Shown in pieces: positions 9,766 through 20,999 of a stretch of 64,000 bases of DNA. The translations under genes were made by a program, and so were the position numbers. Position 1 is the stretch's first letter. Every line of letters starts with the position of its first letter. Under the pieces are notes generated by a model that was not told the origin of the DNA, made no database searches, and was given only the letters and a program-made list of their open reading frames with translations. Origin of the DNA: Heliopora coerulea. Taxonomy: Eukaryota; Cnidaria; Anthozoa; Scleralcyonacea; Helioporidae. The stretch lies in NCBI GenBank assembly GCA_030142905.1, contig JASJOG010000094.1, positions 742,501-806,500 on the forward strand, read 5' to 3'.

Positions 9766-9848
9766 CAGTAGCAGTAGCAGTAGCAGTAGCAGTAGCAGTA
9801 GCAGTAGCAGTAGCAGTAGCAGTAGCAGTAGTAGTAGCAGTAGCAGTA
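9731..9848. repeat. AGT/AGC trinucleotide microsatellite
   Basis: About 118 bp of (AGT)n followed by compound (AGTAGC)n. It creates apparent poly-Ser, poly-Val/Ala and poly-Thr frames that are not genes. Confidence 0.95.
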
Positions 9849-10041
9849 ATAGGGTACGTACGGTGTTGTGGAATAGTACGGGTCGGCACTAGAACGTAAC
9901 CACTGAGACCAGGTAACTGTGTGGAGACTGGAGACTGGGATTGGAAAAATAAAAATATTTAACTGACATCCCTTTACCTAAGAATCAGGATAACCCTGAA
10001 ATGTTTATAGTCCTAAGATTCAGAATTATCCCGAATGTTAT

Positions 10042-10125
10042 GGTTAGGATTAGGGTTAGGATTAGGGTTAGGATTCCAATCCTAACCCTAATCCTAACCT
10101 TCATCCTAATCTTAATTCTAACCGT
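10042..10125. repeat. Interstitial telomere-like repeats in inverted orientation
   Basis: 10042-10073 reads as alternating TTAGGG and TTAGGA units and is followed directly, from about 10075, by the complementary CCTAAC/CCTAAT units. The two runs form a head-to-head palindrome of degenerate telomeric hexamers. Metazoan telomeres are TTAGGG. Confidence 0.75.
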
Positions 10126-10876
10126 TGACGAGTTACCCCGGGTAACATTTTAACCTAAACCCCAACGATTTTTCTCCAAAAAGTTATCAAGTATACAAAT
10201 AAAATACTTGATTTTCCAGTCCCAGTCTACACACGGTTACTTGATTTAAGTGGTTAAGTTCATTTGTTATTTGTGGTGCGGCAATAGAGATACAGATTTG
10301 CGGATGCTTTAAACTTGTCTTAAGAAGCAAATATCAGTACCTAGACATCATGGCAACAGGTAAAACAGTTTATTTTGTAGGGTTATATTTTCAGAATGAG
10401 ATTTCAGTATCACCATTCAACCAAACGTCCTTTACATATCCTGTTATGCGATGCTTTGCTTTTCACAAACAAAGGTAATTCGATAACGATTCTTTGATCC
10501 AACTGCAGCATCGTGACAGCTTTCAAAACACTTTATCGTTTTGAGTTTACGCTAATGCTTTCAGCAAGGTCAACGAAAGTTGATTTGAAGTTTCTATACA
10601 GGGTCAAGATGGATGAAAGGATTTTTAAAATTGATTTTTGAAATTATGCAGTGTGACGTATACTAGTGCGTCATTTGAGTATCAGACGAAACATCGATCA
10701 TACCTCAGCAACCAAGTGACGAATTGGAGGACTGTAAAGGTCAATCTTTAAACTTCAAGACGTTCTTTGAAATAAGATCGTTTATTCAGATCTCATTTTT
10801 CCCCCATTGTGAACATTTTAAGGAGGTAAATTTAATTTTCATAAACCTTTAAATCTCTAAAACGTCTGATACTTAA
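10126..10876. other. Spacer without recognised gene
   Basis: No supportable coding sequence or structured repeat. Confidence 0.5.
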
Positions 10877-11031
10877 GGCCCTGTTACACGGTGCAATTTT
10901 TCGTGCAACTTGTCTCGCAACAGTGTTGCGAGACAAGTTGCACAAACCATTACGACGTGTAACATGCTGTGCAACGGTAAAAATCGTTGCGAGACAAGTT
11001 GCATGAAAAATTGCACCGTGTAACAGGACCT
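10877..11031. mobile_element. Harbinger-like palindromic MITE
   Basis: About 155 bp with long terminal inverted repeats: GGCCCTGTTACACGGTGCAA at the left and its near reverse complement at the right (...CACCGTGTAACAGGACC). The interior repeats GTTGCGAGACAAGTTGCA in inverted orientation. The left flank is TAA; the right flank has diverged. Relics of the same family lie at about 12268 and 15125. Confidence 0.7.
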
Positions 11032-11416
11032 TTAGTGCCTCTGTCATTTCTTAAAACTGGTTCCATATTATGATATTTAGCACTTTAAATACTAAGTGCT
11101 GAAAGCTCTCAAAACCACATTCCAAACCTTAAAAACACGAGAGAACTAAGCTTAAGAGCAGACGGGGACAGGAAACATCGATTGTCTAAGGCCACGTTAA
11201 TTCAAAATTTGCGTCGTGTTCTGTTAAAATTCAATAGTGCTCCACTTGTTTTTGCTAATTCGTGTTCCCTCGTGTTATACTAAATTTGCCTCGTGTAAGC
11301 GTTTCCATTTGATTTCTCAATTTCGACACTTTAAGTACTTGCTTTCTGATTATAAAATAACGGTAATAACAGTTATAAAAATCAGACATTTCAAATAAAC
11401 GACAAATTTTTTAGTC
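11032..11416. other. Spacer without recognised gene
   Basis: No coding sequence supported; AT-rich. Confidence 0.45.
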
Positions 11417-11454
11417 GTAAACATGTTTCGGCATACTTTTGCCATCTTCAGTAC
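11417..11454 (-). ncRNA. Hammerhead-ribozyme-like motif 3
   Basis: On the - strand: GTA, CTGAAGA, stem II TGGC...GCC, GAAA, CATGTT and TAC. GTA pairs with TAC as stem I; A-C/G-U can form a 2-bp stem III. It lies about 100 bp downstream of the stop of the Penelope-like fragment at 11554-12020, as expected for that family. Confidence 0.65.
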
Positions 11455-11553
11455 AGTGGAAGAGATCTAATTATAATTTACAACGGGTTATATATTCATA
11501 TCATGTCAAGTGATGTGGATATTAAATTACAATGTTAAGAAGGCGGAAAATAT

Positions 11554-12020
11554 TTACAAGTTGAAAACGGTGTTAAGATGGTGTATCTGTTTATTAAGAT
11601 CCGGTTTAAGTTTCTTAATGTAAAGGACTTCTTTGAGTTTTAGTGAAAAAGGAGAGTTAGCAGTGTCTAGGATACGAAAGCATGATGGTGTGAAGTTAGA
11701 TTTGTATTGAGGTGAAGCGAGGAAGTGTTAAAAGATGTGTGAGTTTTTGTCGGAAGTGGTATGCTCCTTAATCCGTGTGGATAGATGGCGAGTGGTTTCG
11801 CCAATATAGCGAGAATTACATCCCGCACAAGAGAATTCATAAACCACACATGATTTAAGGAGAGATGGAATGGGATCTTTAAAGCTAAAGGAATTTTTTA
11901 TTTTGAAAGAAGAGTAAACTATTTTGAAAGCGTTTAACGAGGTTCCGTAGTTTCCGTTCAGTAATTTGTGAGTAAAAGCCGATGTAAGGTAGTTTAAAAT
12001 AGTAGGTGTTGGGTTTGGTC
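11554..12020 (-). pseudogene. Penelope-like element fragment (RT end and GIY-YIG endonuclease)
   Basis: A second, unrelated Penelope-like family. The GIY-YIG nuclease is recognisable (VVYEFSCAGCNSRYIGE, RIKEHTT) and the frame continues to NTVFNL and a stop at 11556-11554. A TAA stop follows KNSHIF in the middle of the domain, where the downstream HFLASPQYKSNF continues in the same frame. Upstream, YYFKLPYIGFYS lies in another frame, so there is a frameshift as well. A relic. Confidence 0.8.
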
Positions 12021-12374
12021 GTAGTAGGTTGACAAGTATAGTTTGATGGGTCCGAGTCGTTGGTGTCGTTGTGTGATTTAATGACTTTGTCAATGAAGTG
12101 AAAATGAAATGAATTGCGTTTTAATGTGTCAATGCATTCACGTCGAGTTGGTAGCCACTGGATGTGTTGTTAATTTTTCGGGTGCGGTTGAGAAGAGTTT
12201 TTATTAGTCCTGTTTTGTAATTGTGTGATGTAAAACTGAGAAAATTCATTAAGAGTCCGGTGTATTTAAGTCCTGTTACGCGGCACAATTTTACACGCAA
12301 CTTTTTTACGGGATGCGCTTGTCGAGATTTACTTCCACTGGCGGTTAAAAGTATAACTTAGTGTTGCTTTTCAG
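12021..12374. other. Spacer with left remnant of Harbinger-like MITE
   Basis: Positions about 12268-12310 resemble the left end of the MITE at 10877 (CCTGTTACGCGGCACAATTT). Its possible right part reappears near 15125-15160, so the hAT element starting at 12375 probably landed inside this MITE. Confidence 0.4.
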
Positions 12375-12678
12375 TAGAGATGTGCTGGATCCGGATAGCG
12401 ATATTTTGGTATCTGGTAAGACTTAGCGGTACGATAGTATCCGGTAAAATTCTACCAGATATTTACTTTATTTTGCGAAAGTTATCACGAGCATAAAAAA
12501 ACGAGGAAAAAAACTGTTTTTCAGTGCGCAAGTAAGCATTTGATGCGAATAATTTTCAAGCTATAAAGAAGTTTGTTATCTGAAACAAATTATAAAGTTC
12601 ATAAAGAATTCATGAGGAAAATACAAATGATAATCCTAACCGTGTCGTGGCTTTATACAGTGGCGGATCTAGGATTTT

Positions 12679-13606
12679 TCAAACATTATTCACAAACTTT
12701 CCGAGCAATTTTTCCAGTAAAGTACATTGCTGCAGTGGTTTTTGAGAAGGACTAACACGTTGCATGTTAGTTGCAGTCTTTAACAATGGCAATGTTGTAC
12801 TTGAGGTTATGGGTAGCTTGACTGCATCAGTTGCTTGTTGCAATTTAGGCTCAGCATTATTAGAAGATAAAGAAAGAGTGGTTAGTTGCTGAGAAGATGA
12901 AAAAATTTTATTAGGGGCTTTAACAGCAGTATCTAAAGTTACAAGGGGTTTTCCAGTTGGATGGAAAAAATTCAATATATTTGGTTTAGGTTGATCGTTA
13001 CTTTTTGGCATAATAGCCAGTTGCTTAGGTTTCTTTGAAGTAGAGGATGGTTCATTAGTTGCAGCTGACTTTCTCTTAATTGGCTGATGAGAACAAAATA
13101 GAATAGGAACAAAGTGATTTGGCTGAAAAATCTCTCCAGCTTTTACAAGACCTTCATGACAAAATAAAATATGAAGTGGATCATTAAACCTGTTTAATTG
13201 GCGTGGCTGAACACATCTATTGAATAAAGATTTATACCTCTCTTCTCCAAAGTCAGGATAATAAGTAATTATGCATCTGCATAAAATAGAAGACAGACCA
13301 AGAATACACAAAAATGATGACCACTGTTTATCAGCACAATTCAAAATAGCTTCATATTTTACTAAAGATTCCTTAGTAAAGCCAGAATCAAAAGCTTTAA
13401 ATGACATTGACAAAGGCAAAATATTAGCAAGAGAGTACTCACAGTGCTCAGAAGCTGCAGAGACAAAACAAGGATGTTCACAATAATCACCAGCATTCAA
13501 GAAAAGCTCGAGAGAGGTTAAAATCCTTAAAAGTTGGATCATGCTGTCGTCACCCGCCATTACCAAAGATGCAGAACTGTACAAACAGTTGCCCGATGCT
13601 TCAGAT
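12679..13606 (-). CDS. OTU-like protease, exon 2
   Basis: Holds the whole catalytic domain (GNC motif to NHFVPIL) and the basic, Ser/Pro-rich tail. The acceptor AATAG at 13610-13607 is preceded by a T-rich tract. Reading runs into the transposon end, stop TGA at 12681-12679. Confidence 0.75.
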
Positions 13607-14111
13607 CTATTAAAAGCACAACAAATATACAATTCAACAAAAGGAAAATCAGAGTGTCAACATAAATCTAGTCATGATACTGATAATTTTGGTTCTTAAT
13701 GCCCATCATATTGCCACCCTTCTGATTTTTAATGGGAAATTCCAATGCGATTGTGTAATGCACATTTATGCTAATTCCACCAGCGGCATGCTGTAATGCT
13801 TCGCAACGTGCTGATGAAATTTAGAAAGCAAGATATTTTACCAAGTGACCTAAGACAGTCATTGAAAATTGAAGCACAACTTACCTAATCGCAAAACATT
13901 TCTTTTGTTGACGAGATGCCACTGGAACAAAGAATTCAGCCCCAACATTTCTAGCCAGACCATGATCCTCACTAAACATAGCTGCGAGGAGTTCGTCGGT
14001 TGACTTAGACTTTGAAACGTCTATTCGTTCAAATAAATCGCTATACGCGCGTTTAATCATTGATAAGTCATTAGACTTCAGCAAAGACTGAACAGATTCA
14101 TAGGAATACAT
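12679..14111 (-). CDS. OTU-like cysteine protease (two exons, hAT passenger)
   Basis: Exon 1 is 14111-13885, the intron 13884-13607 (GGTAAG donor, TTTTAATAG acceptor), exon 2 13606-12679: 1155 nt, 384 residues. The join keeps frame (AG|A = Arg76). OTU features follow: nucleophile region SGNCLYS (Cys83; the usual Asp two residues before GNC is Ser here), a helix LLRILTSLELFLNA, SSILCRCIITYYPD, RYKSLFNRCVQPR and the catalytic-His strand NHFVPIL (His240). OTU enzymes remove ubiquitin; related domains recur in transposon proteins. After the domain come a bipartite NLS-like stretch (PIKRK...SKKPK, about 251-270) and QPKPNILNFF (281-290), which resembles a PCNA-binding box. The C-terminal half is disordered. 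The start is the first ATG in exon 1. No poly(A) signal exists between the stop and the element end. Confidence 0.75.
13885..14111 (-). CDS. OTU-like protease, exon 1
   Basis: 76 codons beginning MYSYESVQSLL, helical and charged, ending CFAI-R at an AG|GTAAG donor (13885/13884). Not recognisable alone; its phase-2 end matches exon 2. Confidence 0.7.
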
Positions 14112-15072
14112 TCTGAATCCTATTAATTCCAGATTTCAATACAGAAGATTTGCAAAATAGAAGCTTGCCGTATCACACGAGAGCAGAATTTCGTGGCTGA
14201 TCGCATGTGCTTCGCTGCTTCAACCAATGGACCAATCATATTTCACATGTAGCACAAGCTGCCGTGCACTACATGCACAAATTTAAACCAATGGGAATGT
14301 GTAAATTCGATTTTTTCAGCCAATAAGCGATCGTAAAGATCACAGATTCTCTGCACCAATCAAATGCCCAGATTGTGCTTCAAGTGGTGCACAGCTCATG
14401 GCCTTACTGGTGGTACCCGCTGTTGTGCAAATCAAAACAGAAGGCTCATTTAGCCGTCATAAAAAATTGGAAAAGGGTTCTGGAATGTGGAATAAAAACG
14501 GGATCCATTCTCGTGAAATCTCGAAGGAAATAGCATCAAGCAATGACCGAATCACGCAAGGCACAATAAAATAGTCGGTGTAAATTTGGTGAAATCTACG
14601 TCATTCGCGTGCTTCATGTGAATACCCCTAAATCCGCCACTGGCTTTATACGTGATAAAGACCCATGTGACATTGTATGTGAGGAAGAACTTAAATTTTT
14701 CGGCTTAGAAAACATAAATTTCCAAACTTCCTTCGCGAATTAGCGTATTAAGAAGTTCATTTTATAAGTTATTTAGAAAACTCGCAGTTCGTTTTACTTA
14801 TCAGATCTAAAACACTCGGCTATCGCCTCGTGTTTTACATCCCAAGAAAGCACTCCTGTTCGGGTTTTATAAATATACTCAAAACATGACAATTAAACCA
14901 TATTTTTCACTTCAGAAAATTATTTTAGAATCGTGCAAAATCCGTTTTTTCATAATTACCCTCCATTGTTCCTTTTTTTCAACATCAAGAACTTGGAACT
15001 ATCAGGTATCCAGTCGTCTACAATTCACTTGAATTCCGTATATTAAGTAAAGTGTTATCCACCACATCTCTA

Positions 15073-16753
15073 CTTTTCCTGTTACCTGATAAGTACGATA
15101 GAATTCACACAGTGGAAAACGACCTTAAGACGTGTAACGCGCTGCAATATTTCTCGAAATACAACTTCCTGCCATTTTTTATTTTTGCGACAAAAGAAAC
15201 TTTAAAGAAACTTTAAAGAAACTTTAATTTTTTTAAGTATAACGTGATTAATGTATACGTAATCCAGACAAAATTGCAATACAAAATCCGACATCACATG
15301 AACAATTTTAAGCATCGAAGAACACTGCATGGCAACAGTTAGTACATTTCGGTCCATATCCGACTTTTTAAATTTTAGTCTGCCGACGATTAACGCCAGG
15401 CAATTTTACACATCAAAGGGAGACGTCTTGGACCGGAAGTGTTAAGCAAAGCTTTCTAGAATGTGCTGCTACTGACTAGAAGTAGATAGATCGAACAGAT
15501 AAATTTCCGACTGTCCCAATAAAAATTAACACTTTCCCGACTAACGACAAGTACTTAACTATTTTACTCTGGTTAACGCCAAACGACTTTACTCGTCAAG
15601 GGCGACCTCCAGTCGCAAAAGTGTTGAGAAAGAATCAGATTGTTTTGGACGAAAGACATACTGCTAATGTAATATTCCTGAGAGAAGCGACAGGAGCGAG
15701 CGGACGGATACAGTCGTGTGAAACAGTGAATAGAATTGGAAATAAGTAGCCTTAAGTTAGAATGGATGATAATAAAAGCGATATTAATTGACTACACGTT
15801 TTGTTTTTTTTATAAGGAACCTTAATCTGGATTTGAGGCAGAGGTTCCTTATTTTTTTGGAGAGTTTGAGGCTCACGGTTCCTTAAATTGGTTCTGATTT
15901 TTAAAAAGGTTTTTTCGATAATAAATGCTAAAAATTCCCGGTCAGCAAAAGTTTTTTACAAACCAACAGCAAAAGAACACGCGTACGAAAGTTATTTTCT
16001 GACGAAGTCTTCTGTTTATTTTTCTTTTTGAAGCTTTAGTCATGACAAACAAAAAAACTTTCAGTTGACTTTACTGCTTCTTAGTTCGTTGGTATTCATT
16101 GACTCTAGATCTCAGCCTCAAGTTCCTTATAAAGGTGTTCCTTATAAAAAAAAAGTGTAATCTTTTTAATTCAAATATCAATTCAGCAGGACAATCTGCA
16201 ACTGTCATAAATATTTAATGGAAATCTATAGTGCAATTTTTTTGTGAAGTCTTAAATTTTATTAAACGATTTCCGCACTTCAGTTTCCTTTTAAAATTGA
16301 AAATTTAAATTTCCATAATCAAAATAGCTGCTGTTCGCGCCTCGGCAGCATCCCCGAATACAATGTTTCTTTCCTCATTTGTCGTATCTTGGCCTGCAGC
16401 TGGTTTACTAAATTTTACGTGAGTAGGTTCACGAATTTTGGGAAGCAAACGATGATTGGCTTTTCACGGTAAAAAAACCGACGCACTCAGGGAAGCAGCC
16501 GGTTGTGGGGAAGATTGTTGACAGAAGATCGTTGCAGGACAAAACGGAGTGACTGACCTACGAAACATGATCGCATGTTGAGAACTGAAAACTATGAATC
16601 CTTTGCACTTATTACCCTTATGGAAGAAGAATGCTCGAATACCAAAAAAAGTTGCCGTTTATTGATTTTCACATATTGAAGTTGACCATTATTTGATGTC
16701 ACTTTCGAGTCGTCTATATAGAGCTTCCTTAAATTCTTAATTCTTTTTTGCAG
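15073..16753. other. Intergenic/intronic stretch with repeat relics
   Basis: Contains an apparent MITE remnant near 15125-15160 and, at about 15548-15640, a dispersed repeat (GGCGTTAACCAGNGTAAAATA on the - strand) that recurs on the + strand at 26290-26340. At 15811-16150 facing AAGGAACCTT/GTTCCTTAT ends may mark an old MITE. No exon recognised; earlier exons of the Tudor gene could hide here. Confidence 0.45.
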
Positions 16754-16831
16754 ATAACGCTCAAGTTCAAGATGTTATAAGTGTGGGGACAAGAGTATGG
16801 GCAGCTTGGGATTGTCTTAGATTTTACAGTG
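16754..16831 (+). CDS. Tudor-like gene, internal exon a
   Basis: Acceptor TTCTTTTTTGCAG ends at 16753; donor G|GTACGC at 16832. 78 bp, phase 1 at both ends. Encodes NAQVQDVISVGTRVWAAW-DCLRFYSG, the first half of a Tudor-type barrel (G-x-V-W-A ... F-Y-x-G). It joins in frame to the exon at 18326 to give FYSGVVNAIEDGSIDVLFDD. Confidence 0.75.
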
Positions 16832-18325
16832 GTACGCATTTTGTTGGTTTGTGTATTTTGTTTGTTTGTTTATTTACCTATATATTTATTGATATTTTTG
16901 TTTGTTTCTTATATGTTTTTTATTTATTTATTTCTTTACTTATTTATTTATATTTAACGTTCGTTCGATCTCTTTGTTTTTTAATTTGTATGAGTGTTTC
17001 GTTGAAAATGTATTTTAAAAGAATCATGCCACAATAATCTAAACGAAGAGGTAGCCTTTGGGAGAATAAATATTCGGAAGTAAATTCAACATTCAACTTT
17101 GCTCAAAAAGAATTAGGGAGAACGGACTTGTTACACCGATAATACTATTAATTGGTCAAAGTTTTGGTGTCAGTGAAGGACGGATACCTGACGAAAATTC
17201 ACAGATGTAGACAACAATCTTAGTCATGCGATTGTTTCGTTATGTGTTTGAAACAGATTCGTCCAAGGTGCCCAGCCAAAGAAACGTTGCCAGCAACTCA
17301 GCGCCTCTTTAATCGCCCCCTGAACTACTGATGTTCAAATCTCCCCTATGATTTACATCCACCATTTTTTATATGTATTTTTTTTTTGTTTCACTGAGCT
17401 GAAGTCCTAAGAGAAATTGGCGTATTACGCTACCAAATGTAGCAATGAGACCAGACTACCATGCAGTATAAATACTTCACTCTAGTCACGACCATTGCGA
17501 AGTAGTTTAAGTTCAAGTTTGCCTCGAATCTTAACTTCATTTCTTTTCACAAAACCGAGCCCTATGCTTAGCTGTTATTATTTTAATTTCATCCTAAATA
17601 GGATGAGTCGTTTCGCCTACGTGCCTGAGCCGGTCGATGTCAATGTATTCTCAGTAAAAATTGGGATGGGTGTGGTGGCGCGTAATACTGCTTTCGCACG
17701 TTTAAGGAAATTTCCTTGAACTTTTAGGGAATTCCTAAGGAATTTGCGGGTTTTTCCTGAGTAATCTATTTCTCAGAATATTGTGTTACGAGATAACAAA
17801 ATGAAGGCAGAAGTCTAAAATAATGAACAAAAAAGAACAAAAAAAGATTGCTGTCATTAATATGACTAAGTTCGTTCAGTCTTATTCTGTCTGATTGTCA
17901 GTTAAACACTTCAAGTTCAACTGATTCCTACATGTAAATGGTTGAAAATTCCTTCGCAATAATTTCATAAGCCTGACTGCGGATATGTCTAATAATAAGT
18001 TAATAACGCTTGAAAACTGGAGGCCTGGGCCGAGAATATTTCCTTTTCAATTAATGAAATTTTACCATTTTAGTTTCCCTAATGGTGAGGGTTTCAGAAA
18101 ACTTGAATTTTTTATTACTTAAAGCTCTGCAGGGCAACAGTTACCCACAAGAAAGGCTCCATCACAACTTCAAGGAAATTCTGCCCAATCTAAGGAATTT
18201 TTATCCCTGAATTACAGGAATTCGTAGCAATAGGAAGTGAGTGCATAGGCATAATGCTTAAAATAGACCGCAGTGAGCAATCAGTTAAGAATACCTTTTA
18301 TATATTTCTCGTCAATTACCTGTAG
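16832..18325 (+). other. Intron of Tudor-like gene
   Basis: About 1.5 kb of AT-rich sequence between exons a and b with GT and AG ends. No element or exon recognised inside. Confidence 0.6.
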
Positions 18326-18502
18326 GTGTTGTTAATGCAATTGAAGATGGCTCGATTGACGTCTTATTTGATGATGGAGATCGCTTGAAATATTCTCAGA
18401 ATTGTGGAGATGTTGTCATCGACCGACAACCTTGTGTAAGTGAACTGCAGAAGGGTGCAATGGTTATTATTAAGATGCCAGGAAGGAAGCCTATGTATCG
18501 AG
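18326..18502 (+). CDS. Tudor-like gene, internal exon b
   Basis: Acceptor TTACCTGTAG ends at 18325, donor CGAG|GTAAGT at 18503; 177 bp, phase 1 both sides. Encodes VVNAIEDGSIDVLFDDGDRL and continues KYSQNCGDVVIDRQ, completing the first Tudor-like module, then KGAMVIIKMPGRKPMYRG, the start of a second. Tudor-family barrels bind methylated Lys/Arg or act as protein-docking folds. The aromatic cage cannot be judged by eye. Confidence 0.8.
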
Positions 18503-19831
18503 GTAAGTCATTCGGGTAGGTCTCTAGATCCAGTGGTATGTAAGAACACTGCATAACCACATCACGTCAAAACTGACAAGTATAGCGTAATTAAGGGGCC
18601 CACAAGGGGTGATCACACCCCAAACGGCCTCATGACCGTTCTCCTGAAACGGCCAAATCCGATGAGGAGGTAATCTTAGGAAGCATGCTTCAAGACAATC
18701 CGGACAAAAAACGTAAGAGTTTTTCCCACCTTAGACATAACATGGAGTTTGAGCCAGCTGGCAAGCTTGAAGGGTATGGTACGTACCCATTGGATATGAC
18801 TTAGAGTTACCTAGTAGTCTTTGGCATTTAATGTCACGTGCTCGGGATGGCATTTCCCTTGATTTGGCGAGACTTTACTGGTGTGAATTGGATACAATAT
18901 TGTGGGACGTAAAATTCAGAATTAAAATAAGCATTTTGTACACACTTTTCTTGAAGCACGAAACTACAATTTGCTGTCCGGGAATATTTGCCCCACTACA
19001 GAGACTGAATTCTTTTATGTCGTTTGAACAGTCAGACTCTGTTATTGACAATCGCAAAGGGTTATCGTCACAGTTAATGACTGCTGCCAATTGTTTTTGT
19101 AAAGTAAGCAACTGTTTTTAATATTGGGCATCTGTAGCTTGGTGAAGTTGATCCTCCAGTAAGCATTTTTGCTTTCTAATTTCTAAAATGCTTAGCAAAT
19201 ACATTTTCAGCCACTTGGTACATATTTTGTCAGTGTGATTATATTCATGGCCGCAAATTCACTGGTTTCCTTCAAAAATTTTGTCAAGGACGCACGGTCC
19301 ATTTTGAAGGACGCACTTTCATTTGACTAGGGCAGGTGTGCCAAAAACACACCTACTCAGTCTTATTTCCAATGTCAAATTTTAAGGAAACATAGTGCCT
19401 TGGCTTCGTTACTGGGTCTTTTTATCTCGGTGGTTATTATGAACCTGAAGGTAACCATTTTTATGGTTTACGAGAACTTTTTTTATCTCATACATGCTGA
19501 GATTTACAGGTAAAAACTGATCGTATGGAAACTTCGGTCTCAATCAGAATAGCAAAACTACTTTTTACAAGTAGGAAAAGTGTTTCGTCCAATCAGGACC
19601 ACAATTCGAGTTTTTCACACTTATTCAAAGATTAAGAAAATTTCAATTGGTTTACTCGTTCATTTTGTGGCACTTAACAAGTTTGTGCGCCTTTATATAG
19701 TTAAATAGAAATACCCGTTCGCAAGCACTGTGATATGATGCAACTTCCATTTTAGTTACAATGTCGGAGACGTTAATAATTAACAAGCTTAGCAGCTCTA
19801 GCTTAAATATCCATTGCAATGTATCTGACAG
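18503..19831 (+). other. Intron of Tudor-like gene
   Basis: About 1.3 kb between exons b and c, GT...AG. ORFs of 70-96 residues here have no recognisable features and lie on both strands. Confidence 0.55.
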
Positions 19832-19954
19832 GCAAGATATTGACGAGTTCAAAATCAAGAGGATACTGCATAAACTTTGACGATGTTACAAGGACAAAAG
19901 TCTGGAAGAAACCAGTTAGCATGAGAGTAATCACAAAGTACATCGTAATAAAAG
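19832..19954 (+). CDS. Tudor-like gene, internal exon c
   Basis: Acceptor TATCTGACAG ends at 19831; donor AAAG|GTACGG at 19955 (an alternative donor is ACAAA|GTACAT at 19938). 123 bp, phase 1 at both ends. Joined to exon b it reads PMYRGKILTSSKSRGYCINF and then DDVTRTKVWKKP, which repeats the pattern of the first module (G-x-V ... V/I-x-F-D-D). All three exons are symmetric phase 1-1, so splicing preserves frame throughout. Confidence 0.7.
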
Positions 19955-20999
19955 GTACGGTGAATTTATATGTATTAGGTGTTGCAAAAGTGATGAAAAT
20001 TTTCTAGAGCAAGGTTAAAGAAGTTAGTTTTTCAGTTTACCAGAATCTCACATTGCGCCTCTTTCAAATGGTTTGTTACTACATGTTCCGTGTTGTAGCC
20101 CGTATTTAATTCATTGTTCGACCTAAAGTTCAGTTTTACGGTCCCAACGTTAGCCATGAGATGCCATAAAAGAGCAAAGGCGACTTTCAAGTCATAACGA
20201 TGCAGGGCTCGATATCTTTCTAGGAAGAATAAGCCTTACTTTCTTACTTTGCTATGCAGTAAAGTAATACGGTAGAAAACCTAAAAATTCTAATTCTAAT
20301 TCTAATCTTTGACACAACATGCGTGGCAATCTTTGTTGCGTTGACTACATGATTAGAATTAGAGATTGTACTGCAAAAGGGACAAAAAAATTATTCAATT
20401 CAGTATTGGACTTGTCTTATGGTACTTCAGACATGACGATATTTTGTGATACAATTTTAACGAAAAATGCAGTGTCTAACACAAACAATACAGTTTTACA
20501 TTTCATCATCATATCTAACAAGCGAAATTCATTCTAGTCAGAGTCGGACATGTACGAATGTAGGTAATAAAAACTGCGTTTTACTTCTAGCGCATTTTTT
20601 TCATCTTATATGATAGTTGGCGAGAAAAAAATGAACGAATCATAAGATACCGTATAATCAGAATCAGACCCATCTTACCTCAATGCTATGCTTTTGTAGG
20701 TAGGACCTCGGAATGTTATACCTTACTGTGTTTTTTGTTCTAAAAAGTTTATATCTAAGAAGTTTAAATGACATCGTTCATTTTCATTGTATTTTTCATC
20801 GAAACAAAAATTGCTGTTGTGTAACCTTGATTAACGTTCAAATACGCATACGTGACAGAAACAGGTCCATTTTGTATGGCTAAACTTATTTTCTAATAGA
20901 AATGAAATGGCACGCAATTGTAGCGTTCCAATTCATGAATCACTTTCGTGATTCTTGTTTTTGGACCATACACCACCTAAAAATCCATTCCCGCTTAAA
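19955..20999 (+). other. Intron or intergenic stretch upstream of the large ORF
   Basis: No exon confidently seen. An acceptor-like ATTTTCTAATAG ends near 20899, which could begin a 5' UTR exon of the large ORF. Confidence 0.45.

Larger units (their letters stand above)
12658..14642. mobile_element. hAT-type transposon carrying an OTU protease gene
   Basis: 1985-bp element with termini CAGTGGCGGATCTAGG (12658) and, inverted, CAGTGGCGGATTTAGG (ending 14642), flanked by perfect 8-bp duplications GCTTTATA at 12650-12657 and 14643-14650. The ends and duplication length define hAT. Inside there is no transposase; the only gene is a two-exon OTU-like cysteine protease that fills the element, its stop codon lying 21 bp from the terminus. 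The perfect duplications and open reading frame suggest a fairly recent insertion that would depend on a transposase supplied elsewhere. Confidence 0.85.
12375..15072. mobile_element. Outer hAT-type element, interrupted by a younger hAT
   Basis: Termini TAGAGATGTGCTGGAT (12375) and, inverted, TAGAGATGTGGTGGAT (ending 15072), with flanks CTTTTCAG (12367-12374) and CTTTTCCT (15073-15080), 6 of 8 identical. Removing the inner element leaves about 700 bp without coding capacity. A degenerate old copy. Confidence 0.55.

Noticed and set aside
9582..9899. Poly-Ser, poly-Val/Ala and poly-Thr ORFs
   Set aside because: Translations of an AGT/AGC microsatellite in different frames, with no flanking coding signal.
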